A stretch of 64,000 bases of DNA. It comes from Corella eumyota. Lineage: Eukaryota > Chordata > Ascidiacea > Phlebobranchia > Corellidae. Both the position numbers and the translations under genes were made by a program. Below, piece by piece: positions 35,506 to 48,308 of this stretch. The notes under the pieces are model-generated. The model was not told the DNA's origin. It saw nothing but the letters and a program-made list of their open reading frames with translations, and searched no databases. The stretch lies in assembly GCA_963082875.1 (NCBI GenBank), contig OY720099.1:2046001-2110000 (forward strand). The letters run 5' to 3'. Each line of letters begins with the position of its first letter. The stretch's first letter is position 1.

Positions 35506-35834
35506 ATTTAAAAAAATTGCCTTGGAAAATTATCTTTTATGTCAAACACTCTACAAGTTAAAATTAATAAAAATAAAATGATCTTCAAATTTGTTTAATT
35601 GTCCAAAATGTAACATATTTACCTAATTCTTTTAATATATAAGCCAAATTTCCATTTTAATACCCGAAATTGCTCAACTCTAACTAAATTTAAAGGTATC
35701 TTTTTTGCCTACTAACTGCAGAAATAAAATACGTCATATTTTGTAGGGATTTTCCCTGTTATAATAGTAGTTCATATATTTGTAAATAGATGAATAGAAG
35801 ACGTATTTAAAGTTTAAATCACAATCTTAATATT

Positions 35835-37330
<1,496 letters not shown>

Positions 37331-38195
37331 GTAAAATAAAATCATCCCATAAAGAGGACAAACAATGGTGGCAATATTCCTGTAGTGTAGAAATGGGGTA
37401 GAGGATCTACACATACTAAAATTTTTTTTTTTTAATTCATATTCTTAGCTAATCATTTTTTTATTCTGCTGTAGTACAACTTGTAGCCATTCTTGTGTGC
37501 AATAACTTGCCTTGTGCAAGTTAAATAATGGGCAATTTATTCTGACAAAAAAACAACAAAAATATTTGAAAAAATCTGGTGTTAAACTTTGAAATAATAC
37601 AGTAAAAAATATGCAGTAGAAATTGGTAAAGCAGTAGTATAGAGAATAGTATAAGGGCAGCAAAACTGTTGAGTTTAAAAACTTTAAATTACATTTCATT
37701 CATGAATTCAAATGTAAATGTTTAGGTAACTGATCAGTTTATTGAGTGTAATGAATTAAGAATAAAATGATTTTTTTAATTGGGTTTTACATTATATATG
37801 TTTACCGAAGTATTCTATTTACAACAAAAACAATTGTGCAATGCCTAAAAAAGAACAAAAGATATAAACAATATGTTTTCAAGATGCTAATTATTATCAT
37901 AGCAGCTTTAAATGTATATTTAATGTAGAAGTATTTGACCCCTATCGGAATATAATAATAAGATAACCTCTTATATATTGAAATATTTTGTACCAAGCAA
38001 ATGAAAATATATATTCTGAGGTCTTGAGGCAATATTGTAAAGAGCTTGGCTTACAAAATTCATCAGATTTAGATATTATCATGATTTAGACTTATCCATT
38101 CATTTTATAAGAAATTAAAATACCCAAAAATTACAAAAAAAGGATCTTTATCAATCAAGTTGTTTAGCTTTGTAAAAGTTTGTTTATGTAAAATT
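37331..38195. other. Convergent 3' spacer, RWDD2 / BRPF1
   Basis: 865 bp with the poly(A) signal of the RWDD2 gene at its left edge. AT-rich, no gene recognised. Confidence 0.55.
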
Positions 38196-41100
38196 TTATT
38201 CACTTTCTGACATGTTTTGGTTATCATCACTGTCCGGTATTTCTCCGGTTACTCTACTCCGATGAAACAAAGCTCGATTAAACGCTGTTTCTACATTTTT
38301 ACGAAGTGCAGGTCGACGTCCTTGTCCCAACTTAGTTTGATCTGCATTTGAGTCAACTCCGAGAAGTTCTAGTTTATTTCTTGGTAACCATTGCCTGAAA
38401 AGAATAATGTTTAAAAAAGTTTTTTAATTTACTTAAAATACAATTTTTATTTTATTATAAAACATCCCACTTACCAAGTTCTTTTAGTATCAAAAAACAG
38501 GACGAGATATAAACGATAATTTCCATTTTCAACTCTTTTGTCTCCAACTTGAAGAACGTCGATTGGAGGAACAGGGATGGGGACCCCGTTGTGACAAAAC
38601 CCATGCCGCGGCATCTTCGGGTTAATGACCTTTATTTTCAAGGTCATTTAAAATAGTTTAATTTTTCTTTAAGTTTTTTTATAAATTAAATTTTTAACAA
38701 TAAAAGTACCCACCAATGCTGGGTAAGGTGGGTAACCCCTACATTTTGCCCACACGAGGTCAAGAGGTTCAATGCTGGAAGAGTCGTCAAATTCTAATTC
38801 ATCCTCAGTGGTTGAGACATAACTCTGCTTCCTCATGTGGTCGTCTAATGACCCTACGAAAATTAAATCACGAAAATTGGAAAAAATCTTACAAATTCTT
38901 AAAATATTTAAAGTCCAATCCAAGTAACTTACCTGAGCTCACAATAAGACCAGGTCTTACATCATTGCCATTAATATCATCATTACTTGTCCCATCTGAT
39001 TGCTCATTATTGTGAGCGGGGCAGATTGTGCTGTTACTTCTTCGCTTTTTAGGACTTTTCTTCTTTCTGTACAATAAAAAATTTTTAATTAAAAAGGCAA
39101 TTTTAGACATTGCTGATTTTTATTTATTTTAAGTCTTTTTTACCTTTGGTCTGGATTTATTCCGTTAGCACTGATACCAGATGAGGTTGTGTCCGAATCG
39201 GAGGTCCGAGGATTTCCAACTTCTTCTCGGTAATCCAAAAAACTCTTCCGTCGTCGTGGTAACTTACTCTCAAAAGCACAATCATCTAAAAATTAAAAAA
39301 TCAATTTTTTTTTTATTCTTTTAAATTTTTTTAAACAAATTTAACAAAACTTTATTAACGTACCTTCAACATCAGTTTGATGGAAACCATTTAAAACAGG
39401 TTCATTGTCGGAAGTGTTGGATTTTAAACTAGAAGTTCGATGTTTATTAGAATTATCTATCGTTGAATGAGATCGTTTTAATGACTTAACCTCTGGTTTT
39501 GGTGACAAAGTCTTAGGCGTAGATGGGTTAGAATTACCGGGTGAAGGGGCGTTACTGTTGACCCTGGGTTTCTTTTTAAACAACACTGCTGTTCTACGAC
39601 TGACATTGTTGCTAACCGGCGAGTTATGGCCCGAAGAAATGTTCAATTGAGGTAAAGGTTTGTTGTCGTCTGATTTTGAGTTATTTTTGCCTTTCGGACC
39701 ACTTTCGTCAGACTGTTCTTGTAAGCGACCGTTTGTTACTGACATGGTGTCCGAATCGTCAGCATTCGGACAACTTTTAGACCTTGAAACACAGGGTTTC
39801 TTAATTTTGAGATCTGACTTTAAATTTGTCGGCTTTGTGGACCAGAGTCTTTTTCTTCCTCTTCCTCCGGAGTTTTTGAGTGAAAATGGACGAAGTTTTG
39901 GAGAGATTTTGGCCCCTGATCCGACATCGGACACAACTGCATCATTTTCAGTGTTTGTAGATCCCTCCTCCGCATCATCAGCTGAGAATCTTCTGAGGGA
40001 TGAGCCATCAGTCTTCGGAGGAAGTTTGTGTTCAGTGGAAGACCCAAATTTACCTCTGCTCTCTTGGTAAATCCTCCTAAAATATTTATATTTTATTTAT
40101 TTACATTTTACTAATTGTGTAACTCCTAAACTTTATTCTAGGGTTAATTTACATAATTAAAAATTACCTTCTTATTGCTGTTATCTCTGTCTTGATTTTT
40201 CTTGTCTTCTTGGAGTTGAGGATAGCTAGATCAAGTCGTTCCAACAAAATGTCGAGTTGTTCTTGTAGTGGAAGTTGATGTCGAATATCCTCATCAACAA
40301 AATCTTAAAATAAATTACGTTAAAGAACATAGAATTAAAGTCTGCAATATCATCCCAGCCTATATACTTGCTATTACACTTATATATTCTTTAAAAGGTA
40401 ACATTTCAGTTTATTTTGTAAAGTTGACATGGCTTAATCCTCACTACTTTCATTCTGTAGCTGCCTTGTGTAATGGGCTATAAACATTTTGATTTTCTGC
40501 TAAGCAAAATACCAATAAACAGATTAATTATGAACTGGTTATAATTAATAATATTCAAAACTGCCAAAGTCAGTTACATACTAGGTTAAGATATCTAATG
40601 TTTTTTTTAGGTTTGGGTCATGAATTTAACTATATCTACATAGAGAATAGATAAACCAAAAAAAAACGAAATTATTTTTTACTTGGTATGAAATGTTTTT
40701 GTGGAGTTTTTTCCTGCAACATCCCAGTCTCGAAATCAATTCCACTTCTTTCCAAATCTCTCCTGGCTGACCTAAGGACTGCTCCTCCCTAAAAAAAACA
40801 AGAAAAAGATATTAAATAATTATATAGTTGTTCAAAATATAAAAAATTTTTTTATCACTAAAGCTTTTTTTAGCCCACCTGGTCTCTCATTTTAACAGCA
40901 AGTCTATAAAAGATTGTATCCCTAGTGTTATATAACATACAATTACTAACAACCAGGTTGAAATCTTCCTCAAACTCATCAAAGTTCCTAAAAAAAACAA
41001 ATATAAACAAATAATTTTATATTTCTAAATTTTTTTTAAGTAAATTTTTGTTCTTAACATAACGCTTATTACATACTTGTAGGTTTGACTTTCAACCTTT

Positions 41101-44100
41101 TTTCTCATCGTAGAAAAATCCATCGGAGTTTTAACAACTTTAAAATAGTCGGGTGCCTCTTTTGCTGTGACTGGTTCGCCAAAAACTTTTGCGACATCGA
41201 TTTCTTGAAGCCTGCACAGCACTCGTCGAAGTAAAACGATAAACGGATATAATCTTAGTTCGCTAGCAGCCTGAAAAAAAAATTTTCGATAAAATTTTAC
41301 TATTTTTTTGAATTTTAATCTTAACTTAATTTTTTTACTGACCTGAGATATTTTAATCGTTTCTCGTTTCAATTTTTCCCGTTTTCTTATTAGTTCGATC
41401 AATAATCTTGCCCTCTCCAGGTCATGCCTTAATCTGTGCCAATATTTTAACTCTTCTATTAATACATGTTGTTGTGATTCCATTTCCTATAAAAAAATGT
41501 AATTTAAAATAATTTCACCTGAAATATGTAAAAATCAAATAAATTAAAATGCTTTTGTATCAATAGTGTTATAAAGTTACAACACATACTTTTAGAAAAG
41601 CGCTTACAAATATATTAACCATCCCTTATTTTGGGTATTATTTAGTTTTTTACTTACAGGGTCATGATGTTTGGTTGAGTGTACATGAGATTGTAATCTT
41701 CTTAGTAAAGGAACTCCATTCCGTGATTGTCTTTTCAACGTCCAATAACTTAGAAGTCTTTGCATGAAAGCTCCCTTCTTTTGAATGGTGATGTGGCGAC
41801 CAATAGAAGAAATTCTACAAAATTGATGTCAATAAAAAGTTCAAATCAAACAGTAGTAACATTCACAGTATTTCATCAAAAAATTGGTTGGAAATAGTTT
41901 TTTCATTTTCAACCTATTTTAAATAACAAAAAATATCACAGATGGTTATTAAACCCATGACCCCTGGATTTTTAAGAAACACCATGACCTCTAAAATATT
42001 GACCCACCCTTGACCTAAAGCTTTTGAAAGCAAAACACTTATTTTCATTGATTACTAACATGAAATAATACATACTTGTCTCTAGGAATATAAGGGATTG
42101 CAATGTGAGGGACTTCAAGTCTCTTCTCTGCCAACATCTTTCGAGCTCTCTTCATTTTGCCTCCTTTTTTCTCATCAGAATCAAATTTCTAAACAACAAG
42201 AAAAATTCCATCAATTTAAGTTTTAATCAAAAAAATTTCGAACTTAATAAAAATTTCAACTTAGCAACACACCAGTACTCCATTTATTCTGTTTTGTCTT
42301 GGAGAGGCATCAGGAGGAGTATGGGCATCACAGTAAGCTTCCTTCTTCACTGTAACAGTCATCCCATTCCTTCCACTTTCCCTCACCGGCTCCATCTTCA
42401 TATACAAGCCAGCTTGTTGCGCACAAGTCACATGGAAGGCAGTGTAACAATTGGCTTTGTGACATTGTATACAGGCGCCAACATTTCTTTGCTTGCAAAC
42501 GTAGCATGTTAGTCTCCATCTTGCAGAAGGGATTCTTTTTAAACAGTCAATTGGTTCCAGGAACACTGTATTTGCAAAACCAACTTCAGGAACCCATAAC
42601 GCACAAACCTAAAGAAAAAATATAATGTAAATTCAAAAGAAAACTGGATATACCTTATAACATTATATTTAAATAACAATTTTCAAAAATCAATTAAAAA
42701 TAGTAAAAAAAAAACATTAAGCTAGGGTAAAAAAGCACCAAAACAACCCCAAAAACATTTATCTTACCACATGGGACCATCTTCCATCATCAGTCTGCTT
42801 AAAAGCCCCACTTCTACTTGGACACAAACAACAGTCCACCGGGCACGATGGAGATTGAAGACATCTTCTGCACAACCACTGACCTTCTGGTATGTAAGGG
42901 ACACCGTAACATTCTTGGTGGACAGCTAAGTTGCACATATCGCAGAAGAGAATCACGTTCGAGTTTTGACATTCGCCGTCGTTGCAGACACAGCATACCG
43001 CATCTTCGTCAATTAGAGCCTTAAATGTAAAAACATTATAACAATATGAGTTAATATTTAGCCAAAAAAACATAGTTTTGCAATTAAAAAACACAAAAAA
43101 TAAAAAAATGGCAAGATTTTTATGTCTTTACTGTTTTAAATAACCTTTTTATGTGTTTGGTGTTTTCTTACCTGGTTGCTATGTGCACTGCTTCCATTTT
43201 TGGCTTGCTCAAAGTAAGATTCTTTCTCAAATCTATCCATGAGCAACTCCAACTGATCATGTGAAATGTTGGCTAAACCTTCTTCTTTACGTTGCTGATT
43301 CATCAGCTCCAACCAAACAGCATCCTCCTCATCCATATCATATTCAACCTAGGGATCAAATATCAATGTCACGTAAAATAGAGCCCCCATAAAAAACAAA
43401 AATTTTAACATTTTTTTCACCTCTTCTTCTAGGTCCTCCGCTGGTTTTTCGATATACCGATAATATGCCGACCCTCGATTCGGAGCATCAGGAGTTTCTT
43501 TATCATACTCGTTTAAAAGCCGAAATGTTGGTTTTGGCAATTTAGTCGGAGTCACCTTATTGTTTGTTATATTTTGAGCATTGTTGTTTTCATTTATGTA
43601 TTGTGGCATTGATAACGAGACATTTTTTAAGTCTTTGCTACTGATTGATGGCGTTGGTTTTGTGTCTTTCGTTTCAGGTGATTTTGGTTTAGTTTTTAAA
43701 GGAGTTTCTTTACTTGGTTTCTCTTTAATTTGGGTTGAGGTTTCAGTCGGTTCGTCGTCTTTATCAACATCGGAATCTGATATTATGTCGAGCTTGTCAC
43801 TGATATTTAACCTAAAAAAACAAAATGTTTAGGCCATAAAAAAAATCCTAAAAAATACCAATGATATTTTTTTTTGTATATATCCATCCTTGATGTAGAA
43901 AGGTCGAGTGCCCGACCCAAACATAGGGTAACATCAGTTACTCCGATCCAGCCTCGAGTTGCGTTTGTCAGTTTGGGATATTATAGATTATAATTGCACG
44001 ATAATTGAACTGCTGATTAAGTGCCAACTCAGCAGGGTTCTACTGTTTATAGCACCTTATTCAACGGCGCTACAGCATAAGAGCAATCGGATTGAACCCA

Positions 44101-44525
44101 CGACCTCATGTGGTGTAACAAGTGTTTTTACCACTACACAACGCTGTCGGTTAAAATTACAAAATGTAACTTAAAAACCAACATTATTACCTGTATATTT
44201 TGCCCTCTGATTCTACTTCCACCATTTTCTGAGCTTCTGCCCATGTTAAAGTATCTCTTGTTGGAGATTTAAACTCAACAGGTGATGGTGACCTTTTAAA
44301 CAACCGACTATTTTTCTTCTTTTTCGAGTATTTTAATTTTGATTTTTTTGAGAGTTGAGAAAAAGGTTTTTGGTTTGGGGTTTGTAAAGTATGATCAAAA
44401 TTAAGCAAATGATATTCTATCCCGGTAAAACTTTTGTAAATTTTCTGGCATTTTGGGCATTCCCATGGTGGCTTCGTTTCCTTAAGTGTGCTTAAAAAGC
44501 TTTCCACATTAAACGTTTCGTCCAT
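38196..44525 (-). CDS. BRPF1: Bromodomain and PHD finger-containing protein (BRPF1 type)
   Basis: 18 exons: 44525-44191, 43811-43421, 43348-43172, 43019-42768, 42608-42273, 42188-42076, 41814-41658, 41486-41343, 41270-41077, 40987-40879, 40788-40683, 40303-40168, 40076-39364, 39285-39144, 39066-38933, 38853-38714, 38629-38475, 38394-38196. Sum 3933 nt, 1310 aa (human BRPF1 1214). Order: C2H2-like start ([12 protein letters not shown]), PHD1 ([27 protein letters not shown]), zinc knuckle and PHD2 ([15 protein letters not shown]), bromodomain ([27 protein letters not shown]), a long Ser/Lys-rich linker, then PWWP ([16 protein letters not shown]) and C-terminal [18 protein letters not shown] scaffolds hold MOZ/MORF or HBO1 acetyltransferases with ING5 and EAF6 on histone H3. 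BRPF1 versus BRPF3 is not separable by eye. Confidence 0.94.
40400..40660 (+). repeat. Degenerate SINE copy in BRPF1 intron
   Basis: Old copy with only islands left: TTCATTCTGTAGCTGCC, ATGGGCTATAAACAT, TCTGCTAAGCAAAAT, GGTTTGGGTCATGAA and an ending ACATAGAGAATAGATAAA. Confidence 0.45.
43884..44152 (-). repeat. SINE copy in first BRPF1 intron
   Basis: Long reverse copy: TATCCATCCTTGATGT at the tail, AACATAGGGTAACATCAGT, CCTCGAGTTGCG, GGCGCTACAGCATAAGAGC, box B complement GATTGAACCCACGACC, and head complement TTACCACTACACAACGC. Confidence 0.75.
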
Positions 44526-45251
44526 TATGGAAGAGTCAACTAACAATTTAAGATCAAATTAGGTAAATTTTAAAAAACTATCATAACAGCAATTACAAAA
44601 TCTGCGACAAAGTTAAAAATCAAGTCGAATTTACAGTTTAAAAATGTTATATCAATTTATTATTTAATACATTACGTAAAATTACAAATTCGTAAAGTAA
44701 AACTAATAAATACCGGTGACCGGTCTGCCGGTTTATATAACTGCCGGTTTTTTGTATGTAACTTTTTCTGTTATAAAAACTATCGCTTAACACTGAAATA
44801 ACGTAGGTAATATACCAGGAATTGCATAAGGTTAACCATTAGAAAAATTAAAATTAAAATCTAAAAGAAAATACAAACTACAAACGAAACAATGGAAAAT
44901 TGGGATCCTAACCGGAACTTAAACTATACGTGTCACAGATTTTGTGGCAGGCGTCAGGCTTTTAATTTATAAACAAATAGTTATTGTTTTAAATCATATG
45001 TGAAATTAAATAATAAAAACAATTTAAAATTGCTTAAAAAATAATATTTTAAATTTAATTTTAGAAAAACAATAAAATAGGTACAAATATTAGAACGAAA
45101 GATTTCTCTTTTGTAAATGCTGTAAATCAATCTCTTAATTCAATAACCCTTTTGTTTTCGCAAACGAGAATACAATATAAATATTAAAGGTGTATTAAAC
45201 TTAAAGTGTTATAAATTTTGACTACATTAATGCTAAACTTATATAACTAAA
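44526..45251. promoter_or_regulatory. Bidirectional spacer BRPF1 / small membrane gene
   Basis: 726 bp between outward start codons. At 44712-44753 there are four CCGGT-type cores within about 40 bp (ACCGGTGACCGG, GCCGGTTTATA, GCCGGTTTT). Such AACCGGTT-like half-sites are known for Grainyhead/CP2 factors; that reading is an inference. Confidence 0.5.
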
Positions 45252-45646
45252 ATGGATGAAGTTATTGAAATATCGCATGGCGAAACACCAAATGGTAAAA
45301 ACGTAAATTGTTTTGATTGATAATATTATCACATAAATTTAAATATAAAAACCTACAACTTACGAATGCTGTTTTGCACTTTTAGAAACGTCAAAAATGT
45401 TCAAACGAAAAAGTAAGAAATATATATTTGTACGAATCTAAAATAACATTTTTTTTAAGTATCTATAAATTGTTTTTTTTTGTAGTAAAGTTAACGCAAG
45501 AAAACCTACTGAAAAATACATCGGCTGATTTAAAAATGGATAAATTGTACGGAAAAGAGCTAGCATGCTACACAGGGTTATTTTTATTCCTGTACTTGAT
45601 GCTTCGTGCTTACATTTTATTTAACGTTCATCATAACACCCACTAG
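45252..45646 (+). CDS. Small single-pass membrane protein, unrecognised
   Basis: Three exons 45252-45294, 45386-45412, 45486-45646 give 76 aa. The start is acidic (MDEVIEISHGETPN), the middle basic and helical (MFKRKIKLTQENLL), and one hydrophobic segment near the C-terminus (CYTGLFLFLYLMLRAYILF) is followed by NVHHNTH. The layout suggests a tail-anchored or type II small protein with a short lumenal tail. I do not recognise a family. Splice sites are canonical and phases agree, but a 27-nt middle exon lowers certainty. It shares a promoter region with BRPF1. Confidence 0.6.
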
Positions 45647-45743
45647 AAAATATAAATTTATTCTTTGTTAATAAAAAAATAAAACGCATTAAAATGTAGT
45701 GGTGATGGAATAGTAAATATTAAAATTCAATAAATAAGTATAT

Positions 45744-45748
<5 letters not shown>

Positions 45749-45785
<37 letters not shown>
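45749..45785. repeat. (TA)n microsatellite
   Basis: About 36 bp of uninterrupted TA dinucleotides downstream of the small membrane gene. Confidence 0.95.
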
Positions 45786-45786
<1 letters not shown>

Positions 45787-45999
45787 TTAATGTCAAAAAG
45801 ATTCATATTTAATTTAAATTTAAAAAAATAAATGACAAAAATAAGGATAAACGAAATCATGCTTCAGTGATTTTTATCTAATTGTAAATAACATGTGAAG
45901 TTAAACAACACGAAAAAATTAATTTAAATATTAATTTTAAACGTTAATAAAGTAACCTTTTACAATATTTTTTAAATTAAACACAATTAGCTTAGTTTG

Positions 46000-47143
46000 A
46001 TGATGGCATTAAAGGCATTTTCATCAAGTTTAAAACTTATAAATTCGCCGGTTCGCTTAAAACAAATCACTTCTTCGTATTTCGTAACAAACCAACAAAG
46101 ACATTATAAAGTTAACGCTAAACGTGATTTAGGAATCGAGAAAATTGAAGGATTGTATAGACCCGTTAAAGAGGTACCTGCAAACATATTCTAAATTAAA
46201 TTAGGTTGTACATAACCTTTAATGTAACTGTATATGTATAAATGTATATGTTGTCTAAATTTTTTTGATATACATTTTATTTATCCTCGATGTGGGGAGG
46301 TTAAATTCACGTTCTAAACATAGAGTAACATCAGTGATCCTGACTCAGATTTTTAAATTATTTTTATGCTTTTGCTAATTTACAGAAAACTACATCTATA
46401 TATGTCCAAGATGTAGAATGGAAAGAAAAAGCCCATGCTTCACTTCATAACAACTGTTACAATGCATTAAATTTTACTATCGGTGGATATGATATGGTCC
46501 TAGTTGAAAGTTACGCTAAATTTGTTCATCGCACAATGATAAGATATAAACTCGATATAGTAGAAATGTAAGTAACCAACATAACATACATAAAATGGTT
46601 ACTAAATTGTCATACAATAATATAATCTATTGGTAAGAATAGCCTAACCATGTTTAAGTTGTAGACTTGGCCTCATCTCATTGAGGATAAATCAAATAAC
46701 CTACAATAATTTTATTTTTTGTTTGCAGATATGGCTTACCTTCATTTGACACAGTTATAAAACATTTGGGAAGTCGAAACACACCTTTGGTGAATGAAAT
46801 GAACACTAATTATACTCTAAAAACACATCAAAGAGTTATACGCGTAAACAACTTGTCAACTCTTATTTACCCTTTGCTTTTGCAAATTCTGATGAACTAT
46901 ATACCACAATCAGTTAATCTTTCAATAGCAGAGGTATTTTGCGTGTTATTTATTTTAAAATTGGCAGTACAATTCTATAAGCTTAATCGTTATAAAAGCA
47001 TGTGTATTTTCTAGTTGGTCTCTAATTAAAATCAATACTTTTATATATTCTAGCATACGCATGAAGATTTTAAAAAGCGTTTCATGGAGAAATCCGAGCT
47101 AGCTGAGATCAATAAAGAAATGAAAGAGCTGTTAAGGAGATAG
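46000..47143 (+). CDS. MRPL48: Mitochondrial ribosomal protein L48
   Basis: Exons 46000-46173, 46386-46567, 46729-46933, 47054-47143; 651 nt, 216 aa (human 212). The start is the ATG of MMALKAFSSSLKL; an upstream non-ATG codon in frame is ignored. The N-terminus is basic and Ser-rich, fitting a mitochondrial targeting peptide. The core matches the S10/L48 fold: INVT-like NFTIGGYDMVLVESYAKF, THERV-like KTHQRVIRVNNLS, and the C-terminal HTHEDFKKRFMEK. Large subunit protein of the mitoribosome. Poly(A) signal candidate AATAAA at 47191-47196, which would place the 3' end inside the opposing gene. Confidence 0.92.
46281..46360 (-). repeat. SINE tail fragment in MRPL48 intron 1
   Basis: Reverse 3' end only: TTTATCCTCGATGTGGGGAG, AACATAGAGTAACATCAGTG, CTGACTCAGA. 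Confidence 0.6.
46630..46695 (+). repeat. SINE tail fragment in MRPL48 intron 2
   Basis: Forward 3' end only: CATGTTTAAGTTGTAGACTT and CATTGAGGATAAATCAAA. Confidence 0.45.
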
Positions 47144-47166
47144 TTAAATTGAACTGCCATTGCAGC

Positions 47167-47599
47167 TTATGTAACGGCACCGAAATCTTGAATAAATACT
47201 GGATTGTGCAGCTTTTTATGTTGATGCATTCTTTCTATGTTCTCTTCCACCTGTTGTGTTTCTTGTGTCATTTCCAGAGTTCCTAGCAGCCCTGTGTAAT
47301 GTACACAGTATTTAATTAATGTAATAAAATAAAAAATAAAACAAAATTTTGTATTTGTTGTACTGCTAAACCAAAAGTATTTTAGTGGCACTTTTCATAC
47401 CAAAAATTTATTTAAATTGCCTTGTAAAATTAATTTGTTAAATCTTTTTTAATTGGTTAGTTTAAATAAATTTTGAGACATGCCAATTGCCCATGCAACA
47501 ACAAAAACCTTCAAATTATAAAACCCCAACCTTGTGTTAGTTCCATGGCATTTATTTCGACCATGTCTTTGTAAAAAGAACATTGCTGCTTGGTTATAA
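47167..47599 (-). CDS. Unrecognised coiled-coil protein, last exons
   Basis: Two exons fit together: 47599-47531 (VTKQQ-type ITKQQCSFYKDMVEI, then NAMELTQ) and 47291-47167 (GLLGTLEMTQETQQVEEN, then HKKLHNPVFIQDFGAVT and stop). The result is a strongly helical, Glu/Gln-rich C-terminus. Both have canonical GT-AG sites and compatible phase. The 5' part is unclear: an open stretch to 47701 could be the first exon, while a possible exon at 47910-47845 does not join in frame. I cannot name the family. The stop lies 24 bp from the MRPL48 stop on the other strand. Confidence 0.45.
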
Positions 47600-48308
47600 C
47601 TGCGAACGATTGAAGAAAAACAAAAAAAGAATTGATCGACGATGTGTAAAATCCGGCAAAAAGGAATATATTATTATTGTTATTGTCTCCATACAATTGC
47701 ATAATTGGTAAGACAATTTACAACAAAAAAAAATCAGAATTCTACACAAACGAAATGCGAATTTGCGTTGCAAATAAGAGTATGGTATTTGGAGTAATAT
47801 AAGTTTAATAAAAATAAAAAAATAAACAATTAGCGGTACCATACCAGAATTAAACTGGTAATAAAGTAAGCGTCCGTTGGTTCGTTATTAATTATTTGGT
47901 CACGAATATGCTGAAAAGCAAGATATTATTCAGTTATATTCAATAGTTTGTATATGGTACATTAGATTGTAAAAATATACCCCGAATAAATAAAAACATT
48001 TTAGTAACGTAATGGAATCAAATGACATTTTAAATTTGGGAGATAACTTGCGAAAGTTAATTTGAAATAAAACAGTGGGATTAAAACAAAAAGTGCAAAA
48101 TAAAACTGCCATCATTTGCTATTTAAAAAGTCAATGAAGTTTTTTCACAAACTTCTAGACAACAGCTTTTTGTAAACTGAAATCGAAAGAAATTAAACCG
48201 ATATTTGTGTGGGGGGGGGCCATGCAAAATAAAGCCTATTTCAGCAGAGACTTGATGTGTGTATTAACCAAAAACACCGGAATATTGACAGTTATATTGT
48301 GCCATGCA

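Noticed and set aside
45749-45785. (TA)n tract as replication origin or hairpin element
   Set aside because: A simple microsatellite explains it.
47845-47910. Candidate exon reading HIRDQIINNEPTDAY
   Set aside because: It has good splice sites but its only open frame does not join the next coiled-coil exon in phase, so it was left out of the model.
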